From contig NC_134428.1 of NCBI RefSeq assembly GCF_030867145.1, positions 25,213,537-25,277,536 of the forward strand: 64,000 bases of DNA. Direction: 5' to 3'. The position numbers and the translations under genes are program-made. Each line of letters begins with the position of its first letter. Positions within the stretch are counted from its first letter, which is position 1. Positions 24,549 through 35,100 of the stretch are shown piece by piece. The stretch is from Opisthocomus hoazin. Lineage: Eukaryota > Chordata > Aves > Opisthocomiformes > Opisthocomidae. The notes under the pieces are model-generated. The model saw only the letters and a program-made list of their open reading frames with translations. It was not told the origin of the DNA and did not search any database.

Positions 24549-25154
24549 AGAATCCCAGAATCACAGAATCCCAGCATGTTCGGGGTTGGAAGGGACCTCT
24601 GTGGGTCCCCCAGCCCAACCCCCTGCCCAAGCAGGGTCACCCACAGCAGGCTGCACAGCACCGCGGCCAGGCGGGGCTCGAACATCTCCAGAGAAGGAGA
24701 CTCCACAACCTCCCTGGGCAGCCTGGGCCAGAGCTCCATCACCCTCAGAGGGAAGAAGTTCTTCCTCGGGTTCAGCTGGAGCTTCCTCTGCTTCAGTTTG
24801 TGCCCGTTGCCCCTTGTCCTGTCGCTGGGCACCACTGAACAGAGTCTGGCCCCATCCTCCTGACCCCCACCCTGCAGATATTTAGAGGCATTTCTAAGGT
24901 CCCCTCTCAACCTTCTCTTCTCCAGGCTGAACAAGCCCAGCTCCCTCAGCCTCTCCTCATAGCAGAGATGCTCCAGTCCCCTCCTCATCCTCGTAGCCCT
25001 CCGCTGGACTCTCTCCAGTAGCTCCTCATCTTTCTTGAACTGGGGAGCCCAGCACTGGACACAGCACTGCAGATGGGGCCTCCCCAGGGCAGAGCAGAGG
25101 GGGTGGAGAACCTCCCTCGCCCTGCTGCCCACACTCCTCCTCATGCACCCCAGA
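24549..25154 (-). mobile_element. CR1 copy
   Basis: Reverse tail CAGAATCCCAGAATCAC, 3' UTR, and ORF2 back to the [15 protein letters not shown] segment (about 600 bp). TGG-stop class. Inserted next to or into the LTR. Confidence 0.95.
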
Positions 25155-25189
25155 ATTCCAATTCTGGGAATCCCAATTCTGGCTTTTCA

Positions 25190-25450
25190 CGGCATCAGAT
25201 TGGATATTCGGGAAAATTTCTTCACTGGCAGAGCGGTCAGGTGTTGGCCCAGGCTGCCCAGGGTGGTGGGAGGTGTCCCCATCCCTAAAGCCGCGTGTGG
25301 TGGGGGGTGTCCCCATCCCTGGAGGGGTCCAAAAGCCGCGTGGACGTGGCACTGCGGGAGGTGGTTTAGCAGGGTGGGGGGGTGGGGGTGACGGCTGGAC
25401 CTGATGATCTCAGAGCTCTTTTCCACCCTTCATGATTCTGCGGTTCTGTC
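25190..25450 (+). mobile_element. Right part of an old CR1
   Basis: AGATTGGATATTCGGGAAAA, CCCAGGCTGCCCAGGG, a duplicated GGTGTCCCCATCCCT block, GGACCTGATGATCTCAGAGC and a degenerate tail CATGATTCTGCGGTTCTG. An older avian CR1 family than the other copies. It ends within about 350 bp of the RAB26 start codon, at the edge of its CpG island. Confidence 0.85.
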
Positions 25451-26140
25451 CCGCGGCCGCGCCGACGGACCCCCCCCCCCCCCCCGCCCCGGTACCTCGG
25501 AGCCCCCCGGCTGCGGGGGGGCGGGGGGGGGGGGGGGCGAGATGGACGGGCTCCGGGGGGTCTACCCCCCCCCACCGTGGGCACCTGTGAGGTGTCACCC
25601 TCTGCACCCCCCCCCCCACAAACCCCCACCCCCCCCGCACCGGTGCGTGCGCACGTGCCCCCGGTTACCGGGGGCGGAGCGGCCCCGCCCCCGCGGCGCT
25701 GCCATTGGCGGAGGGGCGGGGTCGGGGGGGGTCGGTACAGCCCGTAACCCCCCCCCCATCCCCGTTACCCCCCCCCCCCTCCGGTTTCCCTCCCGGCCCG
25801 GTATGTCGCGGAAGAAAGCGGCTCGCAGCAAGGGCGGCGGCTCCGCGCCCACCGCCGCGCTGCCCCCCCCCTCCCGGGGCTCCGGCCGTGCCCCCCCCGC
25901 TGCCCCCCTCGTTCCCCGGGGCTCCGCTCCCGAGCTACCCCGCAACGACGGGGCTGCGGCGGGGCGGCCCTCGCTGAGCAGCAGCGGCGAGTTCTACGAT
26001 CTGGCTTTCAAGGTGCGGGGTCGGATGCGGGAATGGGGGGGGGGGGGGTCCGTTGGGTTGCGGGGGTCGGGTGCTGAGGCCACCGGAGAAGTTCCCGGGG
26101 ACCGGGTGGGCATCCCTCCCTCCGAAACCCAGCATCCCGA
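25440..26140 (+). promoter_or_regulatory. RAB26: RAB26 CpG island and promoter
   Basis: A strongly CpG-rich block around exon 1. About 100 bp upstream of the ATG is an inverted CCAAT box (ATTGG, 25704-25708) beside a GC box (GGGGCGGGG, 25712-25721). No TATA box. Long C and G runs (about 25470-25535, 25605-25640, 25750-25780) flank it and could form G-quadruplex or i-motif structures. The exact transcription start cannot be read. Confidence 0.65.
25803..26012 (+). CDS. RAB26: RAB26 exon 1 (coding part)
   Basis: 70 codons from ATG 25803 to ...FYDLAFK, donor GTGCGG, intron phase 0. Encodes the variable N-terminal extension rich in Pro, Ala, Ser and Arg. Only the MSRKK start and [13 protein letters not shown]-type end resemble mammalian RAB26. 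Confidence 0.9.
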
Positions 26141-29100
26141 CGCTGGGGGTGACGCGGGAGCTCGGTTGGGGGGTCTCCGGCGGCGGGGACCGCCGCCGGA
26201 GACCCCCCAACCGAGCTCCCGCGTCACCCCCAGCGTAACTTGGTCAAGTGGTGCCAAACCTTCCATCTCCGATGAGTTCTTGTCACCTCCCGGTTCCTCT
26301 CTAACGACGTAAAAAATTGCGGTTCCGGAGCCGGGTGACAATATTCCACCGGGCGCGTGGAATCCGCCGCCGTCGCGGTTGTCTCCGGCTTGAGCTTACG
26401 GTCGGACCTCGAGGTCCTTCCCGACCTCGGATGGATTCTTTGCAGGGTTTTGGATGGTTCCTTCTCGCCCGCTTCGGCTTCTGGCGAGCGAGTCGCACGG
26501 ATCGAACCGATTTGCATCCCTCCTCCCTCCTCTTCTTCCATCACGCGAGCGCGGCTCGGAGTGGTTTTGGCCGAGGCTGCGGCTTTGGGTCTTTGTAACC
26601 CATCTAGGGGGGGATTTAAGCTTGGAGGAGATGATGTTCGCCGTGGCAAGTGGGACCTCGGCGCGGTGTCGGCGAGCTCGGCGCCGTGGCCGGCGCGTCG
26701 GTGCGATCAGGTCCGCGGAGGTGAGGGGGGTTCGAGAAGGGACGCCGGGCGCTTTGGGAGGCGGTGGGTCCTGGCGCAGCGGCAGGAGCGGTTCGACAGC
26801 CTCCCTAAAATGGAGCCACCTCCGTCTGGGTGCTGGTCCTCGGCGCCTTGAGCTCGCATCTCGCTGCCCGGGCTGGGGCTTGCCCCCGCGGCACGGCGAT
26901 GCGCCCAGCGAGGGCTCGGGTGAGCCCAATCGCGCCCGGTAGCCAAAGCCTCTGAGCGCTCTGTGAGCCAGCGGCAGAGAGAAATCACTTCATATTCAGT
27001 AAAAACCTCCTTTATTAAACTTTCTCTTCGCCTTCCCCCTCTGCTGAGGCTCCCGAGCTCGGCCGGAGGCAATGCCCACACGCGTGTCCCCGGCGCGGGG
27101 CCGGATCGTGGGCGCCGAGCGCTTGGCGTGAGCCCGGCCGCGGGTGCTGCCGCGTGCGCCGGCTGAGGCTTCAGCGGCGAAGCCGGCTGCGAAGGTCGCC
27201 CCGCTCTAGAGCAGAGGTCTGGAAAGTTTCAGAAAAAATCAATACTACTGCTTTGTACTAAAAATGCCTTTTTTTTCCCCCCCCTTCACTTGGCTTTGCA
27301 CGGGTAAACCCGTGGGCTCGCTGGGTCCCCTAACCCTGTGGTGCCGGAGCTCGGTGCGTGGCGCGGGGCTGCGCGCCGTGGGCGATGGAGCACCGTGGCC
27401 GGACCCCAGCCGCCCGCTCCCCTCCGCAGCCGTGCCCCCCTGCCCCAGCACAAGTGACCGGCACCGCGCGGGGGGCCGAGCTGCAGAGCGGTGGTGGCAG
27501 CGTCTGGCTCCCGCCCGGGTTCGCCGTGACCCGGCGCGGTGCCGCCCGGCAGCCATTTGCGTTCGGTCACGGGCCGCTGGCTGGCGGAAGGCCGGTGGCA
27601 GCGCTTTCGGGAGAGAGGACACCCCGCCACGTCGGCGTGAAGCCCTGCGAACCGGCGCGGGTGCAGGAGCCGCGAACGCAGCTCGGCTGCGTGGTCCGGG
27701 GTGTCTCGGAGCGGGGTCAGCGGCCCCCGGGGTGCTGGGGGGCTCGGAGGGGTTGTGGCTTGAGTAGAGGCTTCGGGGAGCTGGGTTTGGGAGCAGCTTC
27801 AGCCCTGCTGTGTGGCAGGGTGGGTGCCTGCCCCGTCTGCACCCCAGGATGCTGCCGGGTGGGGAAACTGAGGCAGATGGGATGGGAGCTGCTCCCTCGG
27901 CACCCGCTGAGGACTGGGAGGGTAGCCGAGGCTCTGCGGGTCCCACTGGAGGAGTTTGCTCGCAACGGGCAGAGAGCACCCCTGGAGATGGTGCTCGTGG
28001 TCGGGGCCCCCCCTGAAGCATCCCCGTGGGCAGCCGTGCCCCCTCCCAGAAAGCCCCACGCAGGGTGCGGGCGCACCGGGGGCAGCGGGGTCCTGCAGCC
28101 GTCGGGTCGCATCCTGCCTCGGCAGCACCCCTCGGTTTTTGAGGGGTGTCTGTGCCCCTGTGGGGCTGGGGAAGGTGTCTCGAGTCCGGCCCGTGCTCAG
28201 CAACACGCATGGTGCAGGGTGGGGGATAATCCCGCTGCGGGTCCCCCCCCTTCTCGCCCCCACCCTCACCTGGGTCCGAGGACGTCGCTCCTGGACGTGC
28301 TTTTCTCCTCTCAAGGATGTGGGGTCTGCTGCTGGGATGGGGGTTCTGGGGTGGAGACGGCTGCGGTGGGGTGTTCTCCCCAGTGTCTAACCCCCCCCCC
28401 CCCTCCCGTGCAGGTGATGCTGGTGGGCGACTCGGGGGTCGGCAAAACCTGCCTGCTGGTGCGGTTCAAGGACGGCGCTTTCCTCGCCGGCAGCTTCATT
28501 TCCACCGTTGGAATCGACTTCAGGGTAAGTGCCCGGGGGTGCTCCGGCCCCGGCCGGGCTCCTCGGCCGCTGGCGCAGGCTCTGCCAGGTGAGTGGTGGC
28601 TTCTGGCAAAACATCGCTCCGAGGGCTTGGACCTCATCCTCCCGACCCTCAGCTCCAGCCGGGGCCCCTCGGGGCCGAGCGACTCCGATGGCAGCGCAGC
28701 AGCCTCTTGGTGACCGCTTTGCACGCGGACGGGGAGCGCGTGCTCGGCTCCGGGTCCCGGGGGTCATCCCTGTGAGGAGGACTCGGGCCGGTGACGGGTG
28801 CTGCCGCGGCCGCGGTGCCTCCGCTGAGCGTTTGGCACGGAAGCAGCAGCCGGCAGCATGCCTGGCGTGGGTCGGTGGCCCATCTGAAGATGAGGAAGAA
28901 CTTCTTCCCTCTGAGGGTGACGGAGCCCTGGCCCAGGCTGCCCAGGGAGGCTGTGGAGTCTCCTTCTCTGGAGATATTCCAGCCCCGCCTGGCCGCGGTG
29001 CTGTGCCCCCTGCTCTGGGTGACCCTGCTTGGGCAGGGGGTTGGACTGGGGGACCCACAATGGTCCCTTCCAACCCCTAATATTCTGTGATTCTGTGATT

Positions 29101-32100
29101 CTGTGAGGGTCGGCTGCTCCCCGCTCCTCCCCAGCTCCCCACTGTCTGCTTCCCCCAAACCACGAGCTCGCCGACCCCCGAGATGTCTGACCGGTGCCAC
29201 GGGCTCCCAGGCAGGCTCAGCCCTCAGCACCGGGGACGTGCCCCGTGGCCGCGCTCTCCTCACCCCGCTGTTGGGGCATCGTCGTCTCGCTGTGCGGTGG
29301 CTTTCTGCTCGATTTTGGCACCATGGTGGGGATGGGTGGGTGCGGCGAGGAGCTGGCGGTGATGCCACACACCAGCGTCGCACCCTCCCGACCCCAGTTC
29401 CCAGCGGGGTCTCGGGTCTCCCTGGTCCTTGGAGGGTTTCTGGGTGGCGGGTGTCACTCGTCCCCGGCTGTTTCTCCAGGCTGTGAGTAAGAGCTTGCTG
29501 GTGGGGTGACGAGTGGAGGAGCGGAGGGACGCTCGGAAAGCCGTCGGGCACAAAGCGATGTTCCTGCCTGCAGACAGGCTGCCAGCGCGGGGCGACGCCG
29601 CGGCTCGGTGAGCTTGGTCAGCTGGAGCCCGTAGTTTTACCCGGAGGTGACCACACGGCGTTTCGGGTGTTCTTCAGAGGAAAAGCGCTTTGTTTCCGAT
29701 GGCAACGATTGATACCCAGGGCGGCCGTGAGGTCCCTGTGCCTCATTGATTCGAGCGCTGAAACGGCCGCCACCGGGCAGCGATCGAATCGGGGTTCGTT
29801 CACTCCTGGAGCAGAGCTGCGGGGGCCCCGCTGGTTTGAAGCGGGCAGAGCAGACAGCGGGGAAGGTCACGTGGATGCCCTAAAACTCGTTATTGCCATC
29901 TTCATCAGGCACTCCTCGTCTGGGGGGGGGGACATGGGAATAGATTTTTGGCCGTACACCTCCGTTTCCAGGAGGATAATCCTGTGACTGTGGGCGTCAC
30001 GACGCGGACGAAGCTCCGGGCTGGCACCGCTGGAGGCTTCCGCTGCGAGAGCGCGCGTGGGTTTTAATTTGCGTGGATGTGACAAGAGAAGTGTCCCATC
30101 GCAGCGCCTTTTCTCGGCCGTCCCAGTGCTCGGCGTCGGGTTTTCTGGCGCGGTGGCCGCGGCCGCGGTCGGCGAGGGTTGGGGAAGGCGGGCGCTGGGG
30201 TTTTGCTGCGTTCGCTGCGTTGAGCAAGCGCAGGGCGTTACTTCGGCGCGTGGGGACCGCGGGGAGGGGCTGGGAGCCGGGGGACAGGCTGGGGACATCG
30301 TGGGGACGGGGCTGCCCGGCTCCTGCTGTTGTTTTCGGGATTGCCTCCGCTCCTCGTGGCGCCGGCTGGGGTCTGCGAAGCGCCCGGGGTGGGATGGAGC
30401 CGCGTCGGGGGGCAGCCCCCACGCCCACCCAGCCGCTCGCCGCCTCTCCCAGTCCCTCCACTGGTCCCAGTGGGCTCCAGGACGAGCCGCTTGTTTCCGA
30501 GGGTGTCAAACCAGTGGATGCACGCACAGCTACGGCTGATGGGCTGTGTAGGCCTGGGCGAATGCAAATTAATAGAAATCTGTTTAAAATTAATCTGGCG
30601 TTACAATTCCTAATGGCCCCCTAGGTTTTTTCCCTCCTGCTGTTTTATGTTAGGGCGAACCTCTCGCGTGGTGTTTGTGTATCATCCGCTCTGAAACAAA
30701 GAAGGATGCTGATCTAAATATATTTGGAAAATAAACCGCTCACGCTAGGGAAATAAAGATGATCATCGCATGAAAAAATGCAGCAGGATGGCACCTGTTA
30801 GGGTCTGGCTTTGGGGAGGCCGAGTCCTCCGGCTCTCCTGCCTTTGAAAATGGGGTTTGGGGGGGGCATCTTTAGCCCCTCGAGCACACCAGTGCTCCCA
30901 GTTCAGCCGGGGCAGTGCTGGTGCGTCCAGGGTGCCGAGCGGAGGGTTTGGCTGGGGGTGCGCTGCTGGGGTGAGCCCCCCACCCTCTCCATGGGCACCC
31001 CTAAGGCGAGACAGAGCCCCGGGGCGAGGGTCCTGCTCCCGGCGGGGGCTTCGGCTGAGCGGGGGGGCTCGCTCAGAGCGGCAGAAGCCTCTCGCCGAGT
31101 CGCTGTGCTGCTTCCCACGGAGGGGAAAGCTTCCCGGGGGGCAAACCCTGCGCTGCCTCCGGGGTCTCCGTCGCAAGCGTCGCCTTCGGGGTTTCCAGCC
31201 GTCGCCTTCGGGGTTTCCAGCCGTCGCCTTCGGGGTTTCCAGCCGTCGCCTTCGGGGTTTCCAGCCGTCGCCTTCGGGGTTTCCAGCCATCGCTAGATAA
31301 CGAGAGGCTTAATTATTCCCTCCCGTGAGCCATGGCACGAGGTCTTCCTCCTCCTCTTCCCTGGGGCTGGGGGGTCTCGGCAGATCCCTCTGCTTGGTGG
31401 GGGGTAGTGGTGGGGCCGGGTCTCTCCCTGCGGAGCCCGGGAGGTTGGAAGTGAGCTCGGAGATGCTGGTGGCCGGCCGGGGCGGGCAGGGTGGTTCTCT
31501 GGGCAGGGCGTGCGAGCTTCTCCAACGCCCTACGCTGGGAGCTTCGGGCAGAAGGGTTTCCTGGAAAAGAGCAGGTTTGTCGCCCGGGGTGCGAATCCCA
31601 TTTTTCTTGGTGTTGCTGGAGGAGCTGCCTTGTGCTGTAATTCTGGGAAGGCAGCAGAAAGCTCCGCAGAAACCAAAGCTGTGCAGCCAAGGGTGCTTCT
31701 GTCGCGTTGTAACAGCTACCGAACGGGAGGAACACCTTGAGAGCCAGGGAGCCCAAGGGCCGCGTGAGCCCGACGACAGCTGGGGAGAGCAGCTCTGCGG
31801 AGAGGGACCTGGGTGTCCTGGGGGACAACAGGGTGACCATGAGCCAGCAGTGTGCCCTGGGTGCCAAGAAGGCCAATGGGATCCTGGGGTGCATGAGGAG
31901 GAGTGTGGGCAGCAGGGCGAGGGAGGTTCTCCTCCCCCTCTGCTCTGCCCTGGGGAGGCCCCATCTGCAGTGCTGGGTCCAGTGCTGGGCTCCCCAGTTC
32001 AAGAAAGATGAGGAGCTACTGGAGAGAGTCCAGCGGAGGGCTACGAGGATGAGGAGGGGACTGGAGCATCTCCCCTACGAGGAGAGGCTGAGGGAGCTGG

Positions 32101-35100
32101 GCTTGTTCAGCCTGGAGAAGAGAAGGCTGAGAGGGGACCTTAGAAATGCCTCTAAATATCTGCAGGGTGGGGGTCAGGAGGACGGGGCCAGACTCTGTTC
32201 AGTGGTGCCCAGCGACAGGACAAGGGGCAACGGGCACAAACTGAAGCAGAGGAAGCTCCAGCTGAACCCGAGGAAGAACTTCTTCCCTCTGAGGGTGACG
32301 GAGCCCTGGCCCAGGCTGCCCAGGGAGGCTGTGGAGTCTCCTCTGGAGATATTCCAGCCCCGCCTGGCCGCGGTGCTGTGCAGCCTGCTCTGGGTGACCC
32401 TGCTTGGGCAGGGGGCTGGGCTGGGGGACCCACAGAGGTCCCTGCCAACTCCTGCCATGCTGGGATCCTGGGATTTTGAGGGGCTGCCCCGGCGCTGGCT
32501 GCCCCACTGGTGCTCGCAGCCCCGCGCTCCGTCCCCAGCGTTGCAGGGTCGGGCGAGTGAAGGGTTTTGTACTAATTGGACCTGAAAGGAGAAGAACATA
32601 AAAGAAAAAAAAAAAAAAAGAAAGATGAGCCTTTCCTCCCTGGGAAGAGGTGCTAATGAGTTTCTGTGCGTTAGCAGGGAGATGGTTTCTGCGCTAAGCA
32701 GTGGTTTCTGGCCCGCGTGTTCCCCGGGGTGCGCGGCTGCCCCGAGGAGAGGGAGCGAGCAGCGTCCTCCCGGCACCCAGCGCGCGTAGGGGCTGCGGGA
32801 GGAGGAGGAGGGACCCGGCCCCGCAGCTTTGGGCTTCCCGAGCAGGCAGTGGGCGCAGGGAATATTTCCCCTGGAGGCTCTGGCCTCCACCAGTTTGCAC
32901 CAGTGTGCCCAGGAGGGGTTCTGCTGGTTGTGGCCGCGCTCTCTGCTCCAGCCTTGGCCGTGCCGCCGTTAATCTGCCCGCTGGGACGGCTGCTGCGCCC
33001 TTAAATAAAAGCTGCCACTTGTGACCCTGATCTCTGAGGACTCTGGATTAGAGCCCTGTGCTGGGGGGGTGGAATCCGTGGTATATAATATGCTTTTTTG
33101 CATAAGAGATTTGTGGCATCTCTGTTTATTTTTTGTAGTGTGTGAGTGTGTGCACCTTCCGTCGGCAAAACGGCAGCTGCCGGCTGCTGCGGCCTCCCTC
33201 GGCGAGCTCCGCTTGGCCGGAGAGCTGGGCGGCTGCGTCCCGGCCACGCAGGGTGTGCGGACTGGCACTGGGCACGGTCTGGAGTCGGTGGGTCTGGGCG
33301 CCCAGGGAGGGAGGTGTGGGTGCCCTGAGCGCTGTGGGTCCCCAGCCGGCGCCCGCATCCCTGCCATTGAGGTGATGCTCCCGGTGCCCGCATCCCTGCC
33401 CTCGGGGTGATGCTCTCAGCACCCACATCCCTGCCCTCAGGGCGATGCTCCTAGCACCCACATCCCTGCCCTCGGGGTGATGCTCCTGGTGCCCGCATCC
33501 CTGCCCTCGGGGTGATGCTCCTAGCACCCACATCCCTGCCCTCGGGGTGATGCTCCTGGTGCCTGCATCCCTGCCCTCAGGGCGATGCTCCCAGTGCCTG
33601 CATCCCTGCCCTCAGGGCAATGCTCTCAGCACCCACATCCCTGCCCTTGGGGCGATGCTATCAGCACCCACATCCCTGCCCTCGGGGTGATGCTCTCAGC
33701 ACCCTCATCCTGCCCTTGGGGTGATGCTATCAGCACCCACATCCCTGCCCTTGGGGTGATGCTCCAGCGCAGCCTCCGCCGTGGTGCCTCCCTTGGAAGG
33801 GTTGGAGCAACCTGGAGCCGTCTGAAAGCCAAGGGCTGGCTTTTGTCTCGGCGGTTGGCGCGGAGCGTTGGCAGGGCTCGTTCTCTGATGGATCAGCCTG
33901 GAAAAAGTGGGAGGGGATCTGCTCAGGCCAGAAGAAAGAAACGGAAATAAATTAATTCCAGCATGTCTTTCTATACACAATGAGCCCTGGACGTTGGCGG
34001 GAAGGGGCTCTGGGTGTCGAGCGGCGTGCTCAGCCTCAGCTGATGGCACGCGTTGCCCTGCGGCGTGGCGACGGGTGCGGGGTCGGGCAGGGGGCTGCCG
34101 CAGGCGGCCGGGTGGGTTCAGGTTGGTCCCGACGCTGTGAGCTGGAGCAGCGGAGGGGACAGCCCCAGCTCCGCACCCCTGCAGCCGCGGTGGCCGTCCC
34201 CTGGGAGAGGCACCTCGGGGCTGCCCGGGTCGCCTGGGCCGTTGCCGCTCCGTGGGGCGACGCCGATGCCGCCGCTCCGGCCGGGTGGGAGCCGTGCGTG
34301 GGTGCTGGCATGGCGGGGGGTGGCTGCGAGCCTGCCTGGGGTGCACGTTTCCAGCAGCTCTTTGTCTGCCATCGGCTCGCTCTGCGTCTCCTCTTGCCGT
34401 ATGAATTTTAATCGAAGGCAGTAGCTGATTCCGTACGCTTGCATTTCTCGCCGCGGGGAAAGCTGGGCTGAATTTGCCCGGAGGAGCTTCCCTGTGATGC
34501 TTTGCACCCCGTCTGCCTGGTTTTGGGGGGCAGATGAGATCCTGGGCGAGGAGCGGGTGCCGTGAGGAGCAGGCGCTGCCCGAATCCGGCGGCGGGCGAG
34601 GCAGGACCTGGAGAGCTCGCGCGGTCGGGCTGGAACACGCCGGGATTTTATCGATCGGTGTCGAGTCTGACGCTCGGGACGACGGCTTCCCCGCGGGTGC
34701 TGCTGGGTGCTGCTCCCCGCTCCCAGGACGGGCTCTCCGGGCAGTAAATAGCCATTTTTCCCGAGAAACCGAGCCCTGCTTTGCTTTCAGCGGCTGCTCT
34801 CCTCCCTGGCAGGGGGACACAGCTCTGCAGGCGGCGAAGCCCGTCGTCTGCACGCAGGGGCTCAGTTGCCAAGAGATGCTGCGAGCAGCGCCCGCTTCCT
34901 CGCAGCTGCTGGTATTTTATTCATGTTTCTTTGGCTCTTGCATTTGAAAAATAATAACCCTCCTCGATGCGCCCCGGTCCCGCCAGTAAGCCGCAAACGC
35001 CCCAGTGCTGGTGGTAATCCCAGGGGACAGCGGGCTCGATTCCTGCCTTGGGGAAAGGCAAAAAGAAATAAGGTGAATGTCTTCAAAGTGGATAAGTGCT

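Larger units (their letters stand above)
9640..25440. other. Intergenic region between PKD1 and RAB26 (divergent)
   Basis: About 16 kb between the two head-to-head genes. It contains the minisatellite at its left edge, CR1 fragments at 11391, 14043, 15867, 17752, 19260, 22420, 23411, 24549 and a split old copy at 24046/25190, and an LTR at about 24106. The rest is GC-rich sequence in which I recognise no conserved protein. One weak exon-like segment at 20702-20789 is listed separately. Confidence 0.7.

Noticed and set aside
25404-26312. Frame of 302 codons across the RAB26 promoter and exon 1
   Set aside because: Only the part from 25803 to 26012 matches RAB26; the rest is GC-rich promoter and intron in a frame without stops, including the inverted repeat.
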